Positions 45,240 to 56,400 of a stretch of 64,000 bases of DNA are shown here, one piece after another (within the stretch, counting starts at the first letter, position 1; each line of letters starts with the position of its first letter). The notes beneath the pieces are model-generated. The model ran no database searches. It saw only the letters and a program-made list of their open reading frames with translations, and had not been told where the DNA came from. The stretch is from Microbacterium karelineae (GTDB lineage: Bacteria; Actinomycetota; Actinomycetes; Actinomycetales; Microbacteriaceae), in contig NZ_WFIX01000179.1 in assembly GCF_009745985.1 (NCBI RefSeq), positions 62,001-126,000 on the forward strand. Reading direction: 5' to 3'. The position numbers and the translations under genes were made by a program.

Positions 45240-46121
45240 ATGACAGCGCAGGTTCTCGACGGCAGAGCCGCATCCGCGGCGATCAAGCAGGAGCTCACGG
45301 AGCGCGTCGCCGCGCTCCGTGAGAACGGGGTCACCCCCGGCATCGCCACGGTGCTCGTCGGCGCGGATCCGGCGTCTCAGCTGTATGTCGGAATGAAGCA
45401 CAAGCAGTCCGTCGCGATCGGGATGAACTCGATCCAGCGAGAGCTGCCCGCCGACGCGACGCAGCGGCAGGTCGAGGACCTCATCGACGAGCTCAACGCG
45501 GATCCCACCTGCCACGGCTACATCGTGCAGCTGCCGCTCCCGAAGCACATCGACACCGACGCGGTGCTCGAGCGCATCGACCCCGCGAAGGACGCCGACG
45601 GGCTGCACCCGACGAACCTCGGCCGCCTCGTGCTCAACGTCAACGCGCCGATCTCGACGCCCCTGCCGTGCACGCCGCGCGGCGTGATCGAGCTTCTTCT
45701 CCGCAACGACTACGACCTCAACGGCAAGCACGTCGTCGTCGTCGGGCGCGGAGTGACGATCGGCCGCTCGATCGGCCTCCTCCTGACACGCCGCGAGATC
45801 AACGCCACCGTCACACAGGTGCACACCGGCACCGTCGACATGGGGCAGCACCTCCGACAGGCCGATGTGATCGTCGCGTCGGCGGGCGTGAAGCACCTCG
45901 TCGGCCCCGAGGACGTCAAGCCCGGTGCCGCGGTGCTCGATGTCGGCGTCACGCGCGAGGACGACCCGGCCACGGGCAAGCAGAAGGTCTTCGGCGACGT
46001 GCACCCTGACGTCGCGGAGGTGGCGGGCTTCCTCTCGCCCAACCCGGGCGGCGTCGGCCCGATGACCGTCGCGCTGCTCATGACGAACGTGGTGGAGGCC
46101 GCCGAGCGCGCCATCGCATGA
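45240..46121 (+). CDS. folD: Bifunctional methylene-THF dehydrogenase / methenyl-THF cyclohydrolase
   Basis: 293 residues. Uses the methylene-THF made by GlyA to give 10-formyl-THF. The catalytic Lys53 is in [10 protein letters not shown], with [22 protein letters not shown] and the NADP-binding [18 protein letters not shown]; the C-terminal [10 protein letters not shown] closes the fold. ATG 45240 has GAAGAGGAG upstream; an upstream in-frame ATG at 45180 adds unconserved residues. glyA and folD probably share the ZTP-controlled transcript. Confidence 0.96.
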   Translation: MTAQVLDGRAASAAIKQELTERVAALRENGVTPGIATVLVGADPASQLYVGMKHKQSVAIGMNSIQRELPADATQRQVEDLIDELNADPTCHGYIVQLPLPKHIDTDAVLERIDPAKDADGLHPTNLGRLVLNVNAPISTPLPCTPRGVIELLLRNDYDLNGKHVVVVGRGVTIGRSIGLLLTRREINATVTQVHTGTVDMGQHLRQADVIVASAGVKHLVGPEDVKPGAAVLDVGVTREDDPATGKQKVFGDVHPDVAEVAGFLSPNPGGVGPMTVALLMTNVVEAAERAIA

Positions 46122-46166
46122 ACGAGCTCCGTTCGCGCGCCGTTCGGCCGCGCCCAGCCGTCACGC

Positions 46167-47435
46167 CTATCGGATGGCGCCCGTGAAGCGCGCGCTGCCT
46201 CTGCGTGACCGGAGCAGGCTGGCGAGCGTGCCCACCACGAGCAGGATCGGCACGAGCGCGAGCGCGGGGAACAGATGTCGGTATGCGGTCTCGTCCGAGG
46301 ACGCCCGCAGGATGGCGAGAGCGAGCAGGCGTCCGGCGATCTGCCCGAGCGGTCCGAGGGCGCTGTAGAGTCCGAGGCGCCTGCCCAGCCGGGTGCGGGG
46401 CGCGCCCTCGAGCGCGGTCGCGAAGAGGGTGGTCGAGATCGCGCCGACGGCGGCGCCGCTGAGCAGCACGACGGCGAGGAGCGCGGGAACGGCCTCCGCG
46501 AAGGGACGCAGTCCGACCCCGACTGAGAACACGAGACCGGCTGAGATCAGGATTGCGTGAGCGTTGCCGAGGAGACGCGGACGGACGAGGAGGATCGAGG
46601 CCACGGTGAGCAGCCCGAGGATCCCGGCGAGCAGGGTGAGAGAGCTCAGCTGCACGGTCGAGTCTCCCCACGCCTCGCCCGTCCGGCTCGCGATCTCCGC
46701 CGAATGGTAGGCGAGATACGCCGACAGCAGCACGTTCATGCCGAGCTGAGCGAAAAGGACGAGCGGCCAGGGGAGCGTCACGTCGTGTGCGCCGCGCGGG
46801 TCGTCCCCATCGGCGTGCCTGGAGGCCGGGGACGCGTCAGCCATCGGCGGGAGACGAGGCACACCGAGCGCCGTCAGCGGGATGACGACGGCGAGCGCCG
46901 CCAGCGCGAGCGTCGTCATCCAGAGCGTCCCGGGGAAGGCGAGGAGGATGAGGATCGGCAGGAAAGCGCCGAGATAGGAGAACAGCACCATCACGGTCGC
47001 GCCTCGCCTCCGCTGGCCCGGCAGCGCGTCGCCGATGAGGGCGCGGAGGACGGCCATCGCCCCGGAGAATCCCAGCTGGGCGACGCCCCAGCCGGCGATG
47101 AGTGACCCGGGCGATTCGGCTCCCGCCATGAACGCGAGGCCAGCGAACCCCGCGCAGGTGCCGCCCAGGACGACCAGCCAGCGCATCCGCGGGGTGGCAG
47201 CGCCGATATCCGCCAGTGCGCCGAGGGCGAGCGCGCCGATGACCGCGGCCACGGAGCCCGCCGTGCTTGCGAATGCGATCGTCTCCGCGTCGTCGCCCGG
47301 GCCGGACAGCTCCGACGCGCGTCGCGCGATCCCGATCGTCGCGGGCGGGACGAGCGCGGCGAGGGCGAGGAGCTTGGCGGCGTTCACCCGGAAGACGAGG
47401 CTGCTGGAGGACGAGCGCTCAGACTGCTGTGGCAT
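46167..47435 (-). CDS. MFS transporter, unknown substrate
   Basis: 422 residues with about 12 predicted helices. Contains ALADIGAATPRMRWL in the motif A position and a long cytoplasmic loop after helix 6 (PRLPPMADASPASRHADGDD). C-terminus is basic (LLRSRRGSARFTG). ATG 47435 follows AAGGGA. Divergent from the first LAL regulator (149-bp gap), so the regulator may control it, but no operator was recognised. Convergent with folD. Confidence 0.72.
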   Translation of the reverse strand: MPQQSERSSSSSLVFRVNAAKLLALAALVPPATIGIARRASELSGPGDDAETIAFASTAGSVAAVIGALALGALADIGAATPRMRWLVVLGGTCAGFAGLAFMAGAESPGSLIAGWGVAQLGFSGAMAVLRALIGDALPGQRRRGATVMVLFSYLGAFLPILILLAFPGTLWMTTLALAALAVVIPLTALGVPRLPPMADASPASRHADGDDPRGAHDVTLPWPLVLFAQLGMNVLLSAYLAYHSAEIASRTGEAWGDSTVQLSSLTLLAGILGLLTVASILLVRPRLLGNAHAILISAGLVFSVGVGLRPFAEAVPALLAVVLLSGAAVGAISTTLFATALEGAPRTRLGRRLGLYSALGPLGQIAGRLLALAILRASSDETAYRHLFPALALVPILLVVGTLASLLRSRRGSARFTGAIR

Positions 47436-47584
47436 GGATCGTCCCTTCCATCTGGCGACACGATATCGGTAGATGAGCTCATGCTTCCGCGGGCGACGGC
47501 TCCGAACCGCCGGCCGGATGCGGCATACCGGAAGCGAACGATGGGCCGCGTCCGATGGGATGGACTGCGCCAGAATAGGGGACC

Positions 47585-50191
47585 GTGCCCCTTGACTCGA
47601 GAGAACGAACGGCGTCGGGAGCCATCGGCGCCCCGCGCCTGCCGGCCGATCTGGTCCCGCGCGCCGGCGTACGCCGCTGGCTGGACGGTCATTCGTCGAC
47701 GCCCGTCCGAGTCGTGAGCGGGCTCTCCGGCAGCGGCAGGACGTCCGCTCTGCTCGACTGGGCGGTGCGCGCCGAACCGGCCGCGCGGATCATCTGGGTG
47801 GGGCTCGACTCGGAGCTGGCCGAGCGGCGGGCCTTCTGGACCGCAATGATCCGGATGCTCCCTCGTGTGGGGGTCGCCGTCGACGCGGAGTTCGCGGACG
47901 CTGTTGCGCGGCTCTCGGAGGGCGAGGCCGGCGCGTTCACGGCGCACCTGATGCAGCAGTGCGCGCTCGTCCCTGACGGGCTGACCGTCGTGATCGACGA
48001 CGCGCACCTGGCCTTCGACGGCGCGCTCGCGGACGACCTCGTGCGCGTCGTCCGGCACGCGCCGGCCGTGCGCGTCGTCCTGTCGACGCGCACGGCCCCG
48101 GGATCAACCGCCGTCGAGGCCGCGCTTCCGGGTCTGTGCGAGGTCATGGATCCGGTGCTGCTCGCGTTCTCGCCTCGCGAGATCGAGCAGTTCGCCCGCG
48201 AGACCGGTCGTCGGATCTCGCCGCAGCGCGCCGCGGCGCTTCGTCGCGTGACCGGTGGGTGGCCGGCCGCCGTGCGCGCGGAGCTTCGCCCTCCGCTGCA
48301 CCGGGCAGGCGAGGTCGCCGCACAGGCGGAGCCTCGCGAGATCGGGGCCGCCACGCGGGAACTCGGCGCCCGCCTGCTCGGCGAACTGCGCCCGCACGAG
48401 GGGTTCGGCTCGCTGCTCCGGCTCGCGATGGCCGACGCGATCGACGATGAGGTGCTGCGGCGGCTCGATGCCCCATCCGAGGCGGGTGCGCTTCTGGACC
48501 GAATCGTCGCGAACGGGCTGGGGTGGCGCGAGCCGGGCGACGGCGTGGACCGGCTGCGCCTGCACACGCCGCTGCGCGTCGCGCTCGTCGACGAACTGGA
48601 GCGCACGGATCCCGATGGCGCGCGGCGCACGGCGCGCGTGCTCGTGGCCTGCTACGAATCCCGCGGTGAGTCCGTGCTGGCCTTCGCCGCCGCGGTGCGG
48701 GCGGCCGACTGGGAGAGCGCCGCGCGGCACTTCCGGTTCCAGCTGCTGGAGATCACGTCGCGCTCGCCGGAGCGAGGCGCGGCCGTCCAGAGCATTCCGC
48801 GGGACGTGGTCCGGCGCGTCCCGATGCTGCGATTCGCCGTCGCCCTCGACGACTTCGCGGCGGGGCGCACGGCTCGCGCGGCCGGTCGATTCCTGGCGCT
48901 GCTGACCGAGGTGCAGGGGCGGCGCCTGCGTCCGGGCGCGCGCCCCACCGTCGACGACGTGTGGATCCAGGGCGCGCGCATGGTCGCGCTGCGCCTGCTC
49001 GGACGGTTCGAGCGCGCGGTGGCCGCGTCGAAGCGGCTGCCGGCGATGGCGGACGCGCTCGACGATCCGGACGGCGAGCTGGAGCGCGCCGCGAGCATGA
49101 TGCTGTCGCAGCGGGTGACGACCCTTGTCCTCGCGGATCGCCTGGACGAGGCGCGGGCCGAGCTCGCCGAGGCTGGCGCCGATCCGCGGGATATCGGCCC
49201 GGTGCGGGACAGGGCGCGTGTCCTGGCGATGCGCGCGTTCGTCACCGCCGTGCGCGGCGAGATGCCTCGGGCGGGGGAGTCCCTCGCGAGGCTCGCTGAT
49301 CTGGGGCTGCCGCCGGGGTACGCGGCCAGCTACGCCGCACTTCCCGCGCACATCGCGCGGGCGCTGATGCTCGTCGAGCATGACGACGCGGCGGGGGCCG
49401 ACGCGTCGCTCTCGCGCGGTGACGAGCACTGGCCGACGACGGAGCTGTGGCCCTACGTGCTCATGGGGCGCGTGCGGGCGCGCGGACGGCTGTCGGGCGC
49501 GGCCGCCGCGCTCGAGCTCCTGGACGATGGCCTCGCCCAGCGGGCGGAGCGGACGCCGCCGAGCGCGCAGCTCGGCGGCCTGCTCGCGGCGATGAGAGTC
49601 GACCTTCTGCTCGACATGGGGCAGATTTCGCCGGCGCGCGACGTGGTGGCGCGCGCGGGACGGCGGGGCCGCGCCCAGCTCGCGATCGCCGCGGCGCGTG
49701 CGCGGCTGCTCACTGGGGACGCCGCCGGCGCGGCCACCGACGCAGGGGGCGCTCTGCGCACCGAATCCGTGCCCCGGCGGCGCGCGGAGCTCGCGACGAT
49801 CGCGGCGTCGGCGCATCTGCGGCTCGGCCAGCGCGACCTGGCCACCCAGCACATCGAGCGCGCCGTCGAGATCGCCCGCCGGAACGACCTGCGCTCGCCG
49901 TTCTCGACGATCCCGCGTGCGGACGCCGAGGACCTGCTGCCCGGCGAGATCTGGCGCCGCGTCGGATCGCTTCGCTACCCGCCGGAACCCGTGACCGTGC
50001 CCCGTCTGACGGAGCGCGAGCGCGTCGTTCTGGCCGAGCTGTCGCAGCGCAGGACGATCGCGCAGATCGCCGCCGTGCTCGTCGTATCGGAGAACACGGT
50101 GAAGACGCAGGTGCGCTCGCTCTACCGCAAGCTCGGGGCCCGCGACCGCGCGTCCGCGCTCGAGGCGGCGCGCGGGGCGCACCTCATCTGA
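47585..50191 (+). CDS. Large LuxR-family (LAL/MalT-like) regulator 1
   Basis: 868 residues from GTG 47585. N-terminal NTPase-like domain: the P-loop reads GLSGSGRTS, with Arg52 where Lys is essential in active Walker A motifs; Walker B LTVVIDDAHL follows. A long helical TPR-like middle is followed by the LuxR HTH (RLTERERVVLAELSQRRTIA, VSENTVKTQVRSLYRKLGA). Paralogue of the regulator at 57034-59634 with the same length and layout. The altered P-loop suggests reduced or lost ATP hydrolysis. It precedes the giant surface-protein gene on the same strand and may control it (inference). Confidence 0.83.
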   Translation: MPLDSRERTASGAIGAPRLPADLVPRAGVRRWLDGHSSTPVRVVSGLSGSGRTSALLDWAVRAEPAARIIWVGLDSELAERRAFWTAMIRMLPRVGVAVDAEFADAVARLSEGEAGAFTAHLMQQCALVPDGLTVVIDDAHLAFDGALADDLVRVVRHAPAVRVVLSTRTAPGSTAVEAALPGLCEVMDPVLLAFSPREIEQFARETGRRISPQRAAALRRVTGGWPAAVRAELRPPLHRAGEVAAQAEPREIGAATRELGARLLGELRPHEGFGSLLRLAMADAIDDEVLRRLDAPSEAGALLDRIVANGLGWREPGDGVDRLRLHTPLRVALVDELERTDPDGARRTARVLVACYESRGESVLAFAAAVRAADWESAARHFRFQLLEITSRSPERGAAVQSIPRDVVRRVPMLRFAVALDDFAAGRTARAAGRFLALLTEVQGRRLRPGARPTVDDVWIQGARMVALRLLGRFERAVAASKRLPAMADALDDPDGELERAASMMLSQRVTTLVLADRLDEARAELAEAGADPRDIGPVRDRARVLAMRAFVTAVRGEMPRAGESLARLADLGLPPGYAASYAALPAHIARALMLVEHDDAAGADASLSRGDEHWPTTELWPYVLMGRVRARGRLSGAAAALELLDDGLAQRAERTPPSAQLGGLLAAMRVDLLLDMGQISPARDVVARAGRRGRAQLAIAAARARLLTGDAAGAATDAGGALRTESVPRRRAELATIAASAHLRLGQRDLATQHIERAVEIARRNDLRSPFSTIPRADAEDLLPGEIWRRVGSLRYPPEPVTVPRLTERERVVLAELSQRRTIAQIAAVLVVSENTVKTQVRSLYRKLGARDRASALEAARGAHLI

Positions 50192-50250
50192 GCGGCGGTC
50201 CGCATGTCCGTTCTCTGACGGAGAGCGAACCCGCCGGGTGCGGATGTCGC

Positions 50251-50271
50251 GGCTCCCGCGGTGGCGGGAGC
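50251..50271 (+). terminator. Hairpin after LAL regulator 1
   Basis: GCTCCCGC-GGTG-GCGGGAGC, eight base pairs with a 4-base loop, 60 bp after the stop of the regulator; no T-run follows. Confidence 0.5.
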
Positions 50272-50331
50272 GGGCCCTGGAGACGCGATGTCCGCGGACC
50301 CCGTCGCACCACTTCGGCGGCGACGAGACGA

Positions 50332-50357
50332 CGGGTGAAGCGGCGGGTGAAATTCAC
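50332..50357. promoter_or_regulatory. Tandem CGGGTGAA motif upstream of the giant surface protein
   Basis: CGGGTGAA at 50332-50339 and again at 50344-50351, a 12-bp period. The second copy continues into GTGAA-A-TTCAC (50347-50357), an inverted repeat. The same arrangement with the same period occurs at 59724-59743 upstream of LAL regulator 2. It is about 90 bp before the surface protein start. Likely a binding site for one of the LAL regulators. Confidence 0.6.
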
Positions 50358-50443
50358 GACATTCCTCGCGCGACTGCGTGGGATATCAGTTCCCTGGGAT
50401 TCGCGTGCGCGACTCCTGTGTGCGTCGAATGGAGGGAACTCTC

Positions 50444-53400
50444 GTGAGGAATATGTGGGATCCGCCCGAAGGTGGATCGTTGACGAGGTGGGGATCGGCC
50501 ATGACGCGGTCCCGCGCGACCGCCGCGCTGACCGCGTTTCTGCTCGTCGTCGGCGTGCTGGTGGCGCCTCAGGCCGCGCTGGCGGCCGCGGGCGAGCCGA
50601 CCCCCGCATCGGGCGAGCCCGAGTACGAGATGACGGGGCGCTGGGTCGACGAGCCCGACACGGTGGGCCGCGGCGAGCCGGTCGTAGCGGAGTGGCGCAT
50701 CAACGTCAACGACTCCGGCACTCCCGCCGGCAACGACCTCGTCGAGAACGTGACGGCCGTCTTCGACGTCGGGAACGCCGTCTTCCACGACATCCCCGAC
50801 GTCTGCCTCACGGACGGCGTCGAGCCGGCGTCGAGCATCTCCGAGGACGGCACGACGCTGACGTGCAATTTCGGAACGGTGCGCATGGGCACGGCCCTCG
50901 TGCTGCAGACGCCCGTGGTCCCCACCGGGACGACGGGCGAAGAGGTCACGCTCACCGGCGGGATCGACGACCAGTTCGTCGAGCTGCCGCCCGTCGAGAT
51001 CCTCAACGACTTCGCGATGGACATGTACTTCGGGCAGAACACGGAGTTCCAGGACTGGGACGAGCCGACGGACCCGAGCAGCGTCATCGTGAACGCGCAG
51101 TGGACCTTGCGCCTCGGCAAGGGGTCGGACCCCGGGCCGGACTCCGTGACGTATCCGCTCACGGTGACGTCGCAGGACGGCTCGCCGGTGTCGGTCGGCG
51201 CGGAGCCGCGGGCCGAGTACGGGCAGGCGGTCGGATGCGGTCCGTTCAACGACTGGCAGAGCGCGGACGGCCACCCGTACTCCGGACGCCCCGAGGTTCC
51301 CGAGCGGAACGCGCCGTTCGTCGAGGAGTGCACGCTGACCCAGACGGGGGCGAACACGTTCGAGCTCACGCTGACGGGCATCGACTACTCCCTGCTGAAC
51401 GTTCCGACAGAGGATTCCTCGGGCAACGCGCTCCCGCCCGACTGGGATGCGATCGCCTCCGGGACGCTCTGGTTCGAGGTGACGACGGATGAGGCCGGCT
51501 CGATCTCGGTCGTCGCCGATCCGGTGACCTACGAGGCCCCGACAGGGCAGACCTTCGTCGATCCGGCGGGCAACAACACGACGAACAAGTCGTACACGCT
51601 GCCCGGATCCTGGGCGGCGAGCTGGGGACGCGCCTACACAGGATCCGGCGGCAACTACTGGGACGACGCGTACCGCGTGCCGGTCGGCACCGAGGTCGAG
51701 CAGAGGACGACGAACCGTCCCGGTCAGGGACACGCGCCCGATGAGGTGTTCGGGAACTGCCTCGTCCTCGACGCCGACTACGTCACGTACACGAGCACCC
51801 GCGTCGTCGGATGGGATCCGAGCGAGGGCTTCACCTTCGAATATGGACCCGGCGAGAGCGCCGACTATCAGTTCGAGTGGTTCACGGGCGACACGGGCGA
51901 CCCCGATCAGTTCGACTGCGGCAGCGGAACCTGGACGACGGAGGAGCCGGCAGATCCGTCGGCGATCACCGCGGTGCGCGTCACCTTCGACTGGGCGCGG
52001 TACGCCGAGACGGCGTCGGACCGGATCGTGCTCTACGCGTACTCGACGATCGACGACGACGTGCAGGCCGGGCAGGACGTGTGGATGTTCGGATCCGCGA
52101 TGAAGGGCGACGACGTCTGGCTGGGGCAGAACAACACGAACGTGATCACCCCGACACCGGACGCGCGCTACCCGCACACGAACGGCCGACGCGACATCCT
52201 CCGCGTCGTCACGGCGCTGCCGTACATCGAGAAGGAGGCGGCGGACTCGTCCGTCACCGTCGGCGTCCCGGCCGACTTCACCCTGACCTACGCGGCGACG
52301 GGTTCGGCCCTGCTGCCGCCGACGATGGACGGTTTCGAGATCCGCGACCGCCTGCCCGTCGGGATGACGTACGTCGCGGGATCCGCGGACCCCGAGCCGA
52401 CGATCTCGACCGACCCCCAGGGGCGACAGATCCTCGACTGGCGGATCGACGGCGTCGAGACCAACGTCGAGCACCAGCTCACCTACCAGGCGGTGGCCGA
52501 CGCGAGCGTGGAGCCCGGCACGGCGCTGACCAACACGTCGTGGGCGCGCATGGGTGCGACCGAGACGCAGCCGAACGAGGGGGACTGGAGCGCTCCGTCG
52601 GAGGCGACGGTGACGACCACCACCAACGGTCACACCTCGATCCTCAAGACGAGCGATGTGGACTACATCCCCAACGTGGACGGCTCCGGCAGTGGCACCG
52701 GGTCGTGGACCGTCCAGCTCGAGTCGTTCGACCCGACGCCGCAAGGCTTCACCGACACGATCGACATCCTCCCGTACAACGGCGACGACCGCGGAACCTC
52801 GTTCTCGGGCAGCTACACGCTCGACGACGTCGTCCTGCAGGACGGCGGCACCGTGTACTACACCAACGCCGACATCTCGACGGTGAGCGATGACCCCGCG
52901 GATCCGTCCAACGGCAGCGCGGGAGACGTCACCGGCAACACGGTCGGCTGGACGACAGAGCCGCTCGCGGACGCGACCGCGATCCGCGTGATCGGCGGCG
53001 AGTTCCGCTCCGGCGACACCTTCACGTTCCAGATCGTGATCGCGGTCGAGGACACCGTCGGCGAGGACGTGTTCTGGAACAGCGCCCAGGCGCGCGCCGA
53101 GCACACCGAGCTCGTGATGCGCACATCGGCACCGCTCGTCATCGCCAACTACTACGCCGCCGAGCTGAAGAAGTACGTCCGCGACGCGGACGGCGAATGG
53201 CACGACGCGCAGGACGTCTCCGACTTCCCGCAGTACCGCGCGGGGGATGAGGTGCCGTACCGGATCGTCATCGAGAACACGGGCCAGGGCACGCTGACGA
53301 ACGTGGAGATCACGGACGACCAGCAGCCCGCCGAGGGGCCGTTCGTCATCGCCGAGCTCGCGCCCGGCGCCACCGAGACGTTCGAGTACACGATGACGTT

Positions 53401-56400
53401 GCCGGCGGATATCGGCGACGAGTTCGTGAACACGGCGTGCGCCACCACGGACACCCCGCCGGACGCGGAGGAGCCCCCGACGATCGACTGCGACCCTGCG
53501 GGGATCGAGGTCGTCGGAGACCCCGAGCACGTCAAGGACATCCTGTCGACGACGCCCATCGGCGACGGCGAGTGGGAGATCGTGTACGGCATCACGGTGT
53601 CGAACCCGACCGCTCAGTCGACCGCCTACACGCTGGCGGACGAACTGCGATTCACCGACGAGGCGACGGTCACCTCGGCCGAGGTCACCGCGTCTCCTGA
53701 CGGGGTGACGCTCGCGGAGCCCGCGTGGGATGGACAGGGCGAACTCGTGATCGCCGCCGATGTCCCCCTCGCCGGAGGCGACGACGAGGGATACGCCGAG
53801 CACGCCTACGAGGTGACGGTCGTCGCATCGGTGCCGCTGTCGATCGCCGGCGCGGGAGGCGACCCCGACCCCACCGCGTGCGGTGAGGACGCGGGCGCCT
53901 CGCTGGACCGCGCGTTCACGAACACGACGACCCTCACGGATCCGCTGGGCGAGACGGACGAGGACTGGGCCTGCGCGCCGATCCCCTCGATCGACATCGT
54001 CAAGACGGTCGCCGAGGGCCCCGTGGCGAACGGCGACGGCACCTGGACGGTGCGGTACGACATCGTCGCGTCGAACTCCGGCGCTGCCGACGGCGTGTAC
54101 ACCGTGACCGACCGGATGACGGCGGACGGCGACCTCACGGTCGAGTCCGGCAGCGTCGTGACGACGCCTGAGGGCGTCACCGCGAACGACGCGTGGACGG
54201 GCATGGGCGAGGAGCACACCTCGGCGGAGAACGTCATCGTCGAGGGCGTGGACCTGCCCGCGGGCGAGGCCCACACCTACCAGGTGGAGGTCGTCCTCTC
54301 GCTCGACACGTCGGACGGCGTCCCCGTCGTCACGGCGTGCAGCGCCGACGGCGGCGACGCCGCGGGCGGCCTGTCGAACGCCGCTCAGATCGAGCACAAC
54401 GATCTGACGGACGACGCCGAGGCCTGTGTCACGGTGACGGACATCACGGTCGACAAGACGGTCTCGGAGGGCCCGACGGCGAACGGCGATGGCACGTGGA
54501 CGGTCGTCTACGACGTGGTCGCGACGAACGTCGGCCCCGCGGCGGGCACCTACGACGTGTACGACCAGCTGCGCTACGGCGCGGACGTCACGCTCGAGTC
54601 CGCCGACGTCGTGAGCGGTCCGGACGGCGTCGAGCTGTCGGACGAATGGACCGGCCTGGGCGACGAGCCCGAGGCGATGGAGAACCTCGTCGCGGGCGGC
54701 GTGTCGCTGGAGTCGGGTGCCTCGCACACCTACCGGGTGCAGGCGGTGGTCTCGCTCGACGAGGCCCAGGCCGATCCGCAGACGCTCGTCTGCCCCGAGC
54801 CCGGCTCGGGGGAGATCGGCGGCCTGGCGAACGGCGCGACGCTCGACCACAACGGCTACGTCGTCACCGACGAGGTGTGCCCGACGCTGCCGATGATCGA
54901 GATCGACAAGGAGATCGTCGACGGGCCGACTGAGAACGGCGACGGCACGTGGACGATCGTGTACGAGCTGATCGCGACGAACGTCGGCGCGGTCGAGGGC
55001 GTGTACGACATCGCCGACGAGCTGCGCTTCGGCGACGGCACCGTGGTCGAGGACGCCTCGGTCACGCAGTCGCCGGACGGCGTGACGCTGGCGGATCCCG
55101 CCTGGGACGGCCGGGACGAGACGGTGATCGCGGAGGGCGTCTCGCTCGACGCGGGCGCGTCGCACGCGTATCGGGTGGAGACGATCGTCTCGCTCGACAC
55201 GGAGGAGTCGGAGTTCACGGCGGTCTCGATGTCCTGCCCCGAGCCCGGCTCGGGTGAGGACGGCGGCCTCGCGAACACGGTCGCGCTCACGCACAACGGC
55301 GAGGAGCTCACCGACGAGGCGTGCGCCGAGCTGCCGATGATCGACATCGCCAAGTCCCTCCGGGGCTCGGTGGAGCCGGTCGAGGGCGAGGAGGGCGTCT
55401 ACGACGCGACCTACGAGATCACCGTCACCAACCGCGGTCCGGGTGCGGGGTCGTACGACCTCGACGACAGCCTCGCCGTGGGCGAGGGCGTCACCGTCGT
55501 GGGCGTGCAGGACGTGTCCACGGACGCGCCCGACAGCGTCGGCATCAATGACGGCTTCGGCACGGACGGCGACGAGCGCATCGTCACCGGCCAGCCGATC
55601 GCGGGAGCGGACGGCGCACCCGTCGTCCACACCTACACCGTGACGATCCGCTACGCGCTCGACCTGTCGCAGGTCGGCGAGCCGGGCGCCTCGGACTCGT
55701 GCACGACGGACGATGGCGGTGTCGCCGACGGCGCCCTCCACAACGTCGCGACGGTGACGTGGAACGGCCAGGCCGATGACGACGACGAGTGCGTCGTCGC
55801 GGGCAAGCCGGTGCTCGACAAGCGGGTCGTGTCGGCGGATCCCGTCGGCGATGGCCGGTGGGAGGTCGTCTACGACCTGACCGTCGGCAACACCGGTGCG
55901 GCCGGCACCGTGTACGACCTCGACGACGAGTTCCTCTTCGCCGCCGACGTCACGGTCATCCAGACCGAGGTGACGGGGCCGGAGGGCGTCGCGATCGACG
56001 AGTCGTTCGACGGCGAGGCCCACCAACGCATCGCGACGGGAGTGGAGATCGCCGGTCTCGATGACGAGGGATACGCCCCGCACGTGTACCGGGTGACGGT
56101 GCTCGCCGAGGTGCCGCTCCGGTTCGCCGACGTCGCCCCGGACGGGACGGGCTCGCCCGCCTGCACCGCGGCACCGGGGGACAACTGGCTGGAGCAGGGT
56201 CTCAACAACGCCGCGACCCTCACGGACGAGACCGGCGGAGAGCAGACGGACACGGACTGCGCGCCGCTGCCCTCGATCCTCATCGACAAGTCGGTCGTCG
56301 GGGACCCGACCGTGAACGCGGACGGGGAGTGGACGATCGTCTACGAGCTGGTCGCGTCGAACGACGGCGCCGCCGCCGGCGAGTACACGCTCGTCGACCG

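Noticed and set aside
46118-46186. Short open frame beginning at ATG 46118 inside the folD stop ([13 protein letters not shown]...)
   Set aside because: Only 22 codons, no ribosome site, no motif; it merges with the convergent MFS gene end.
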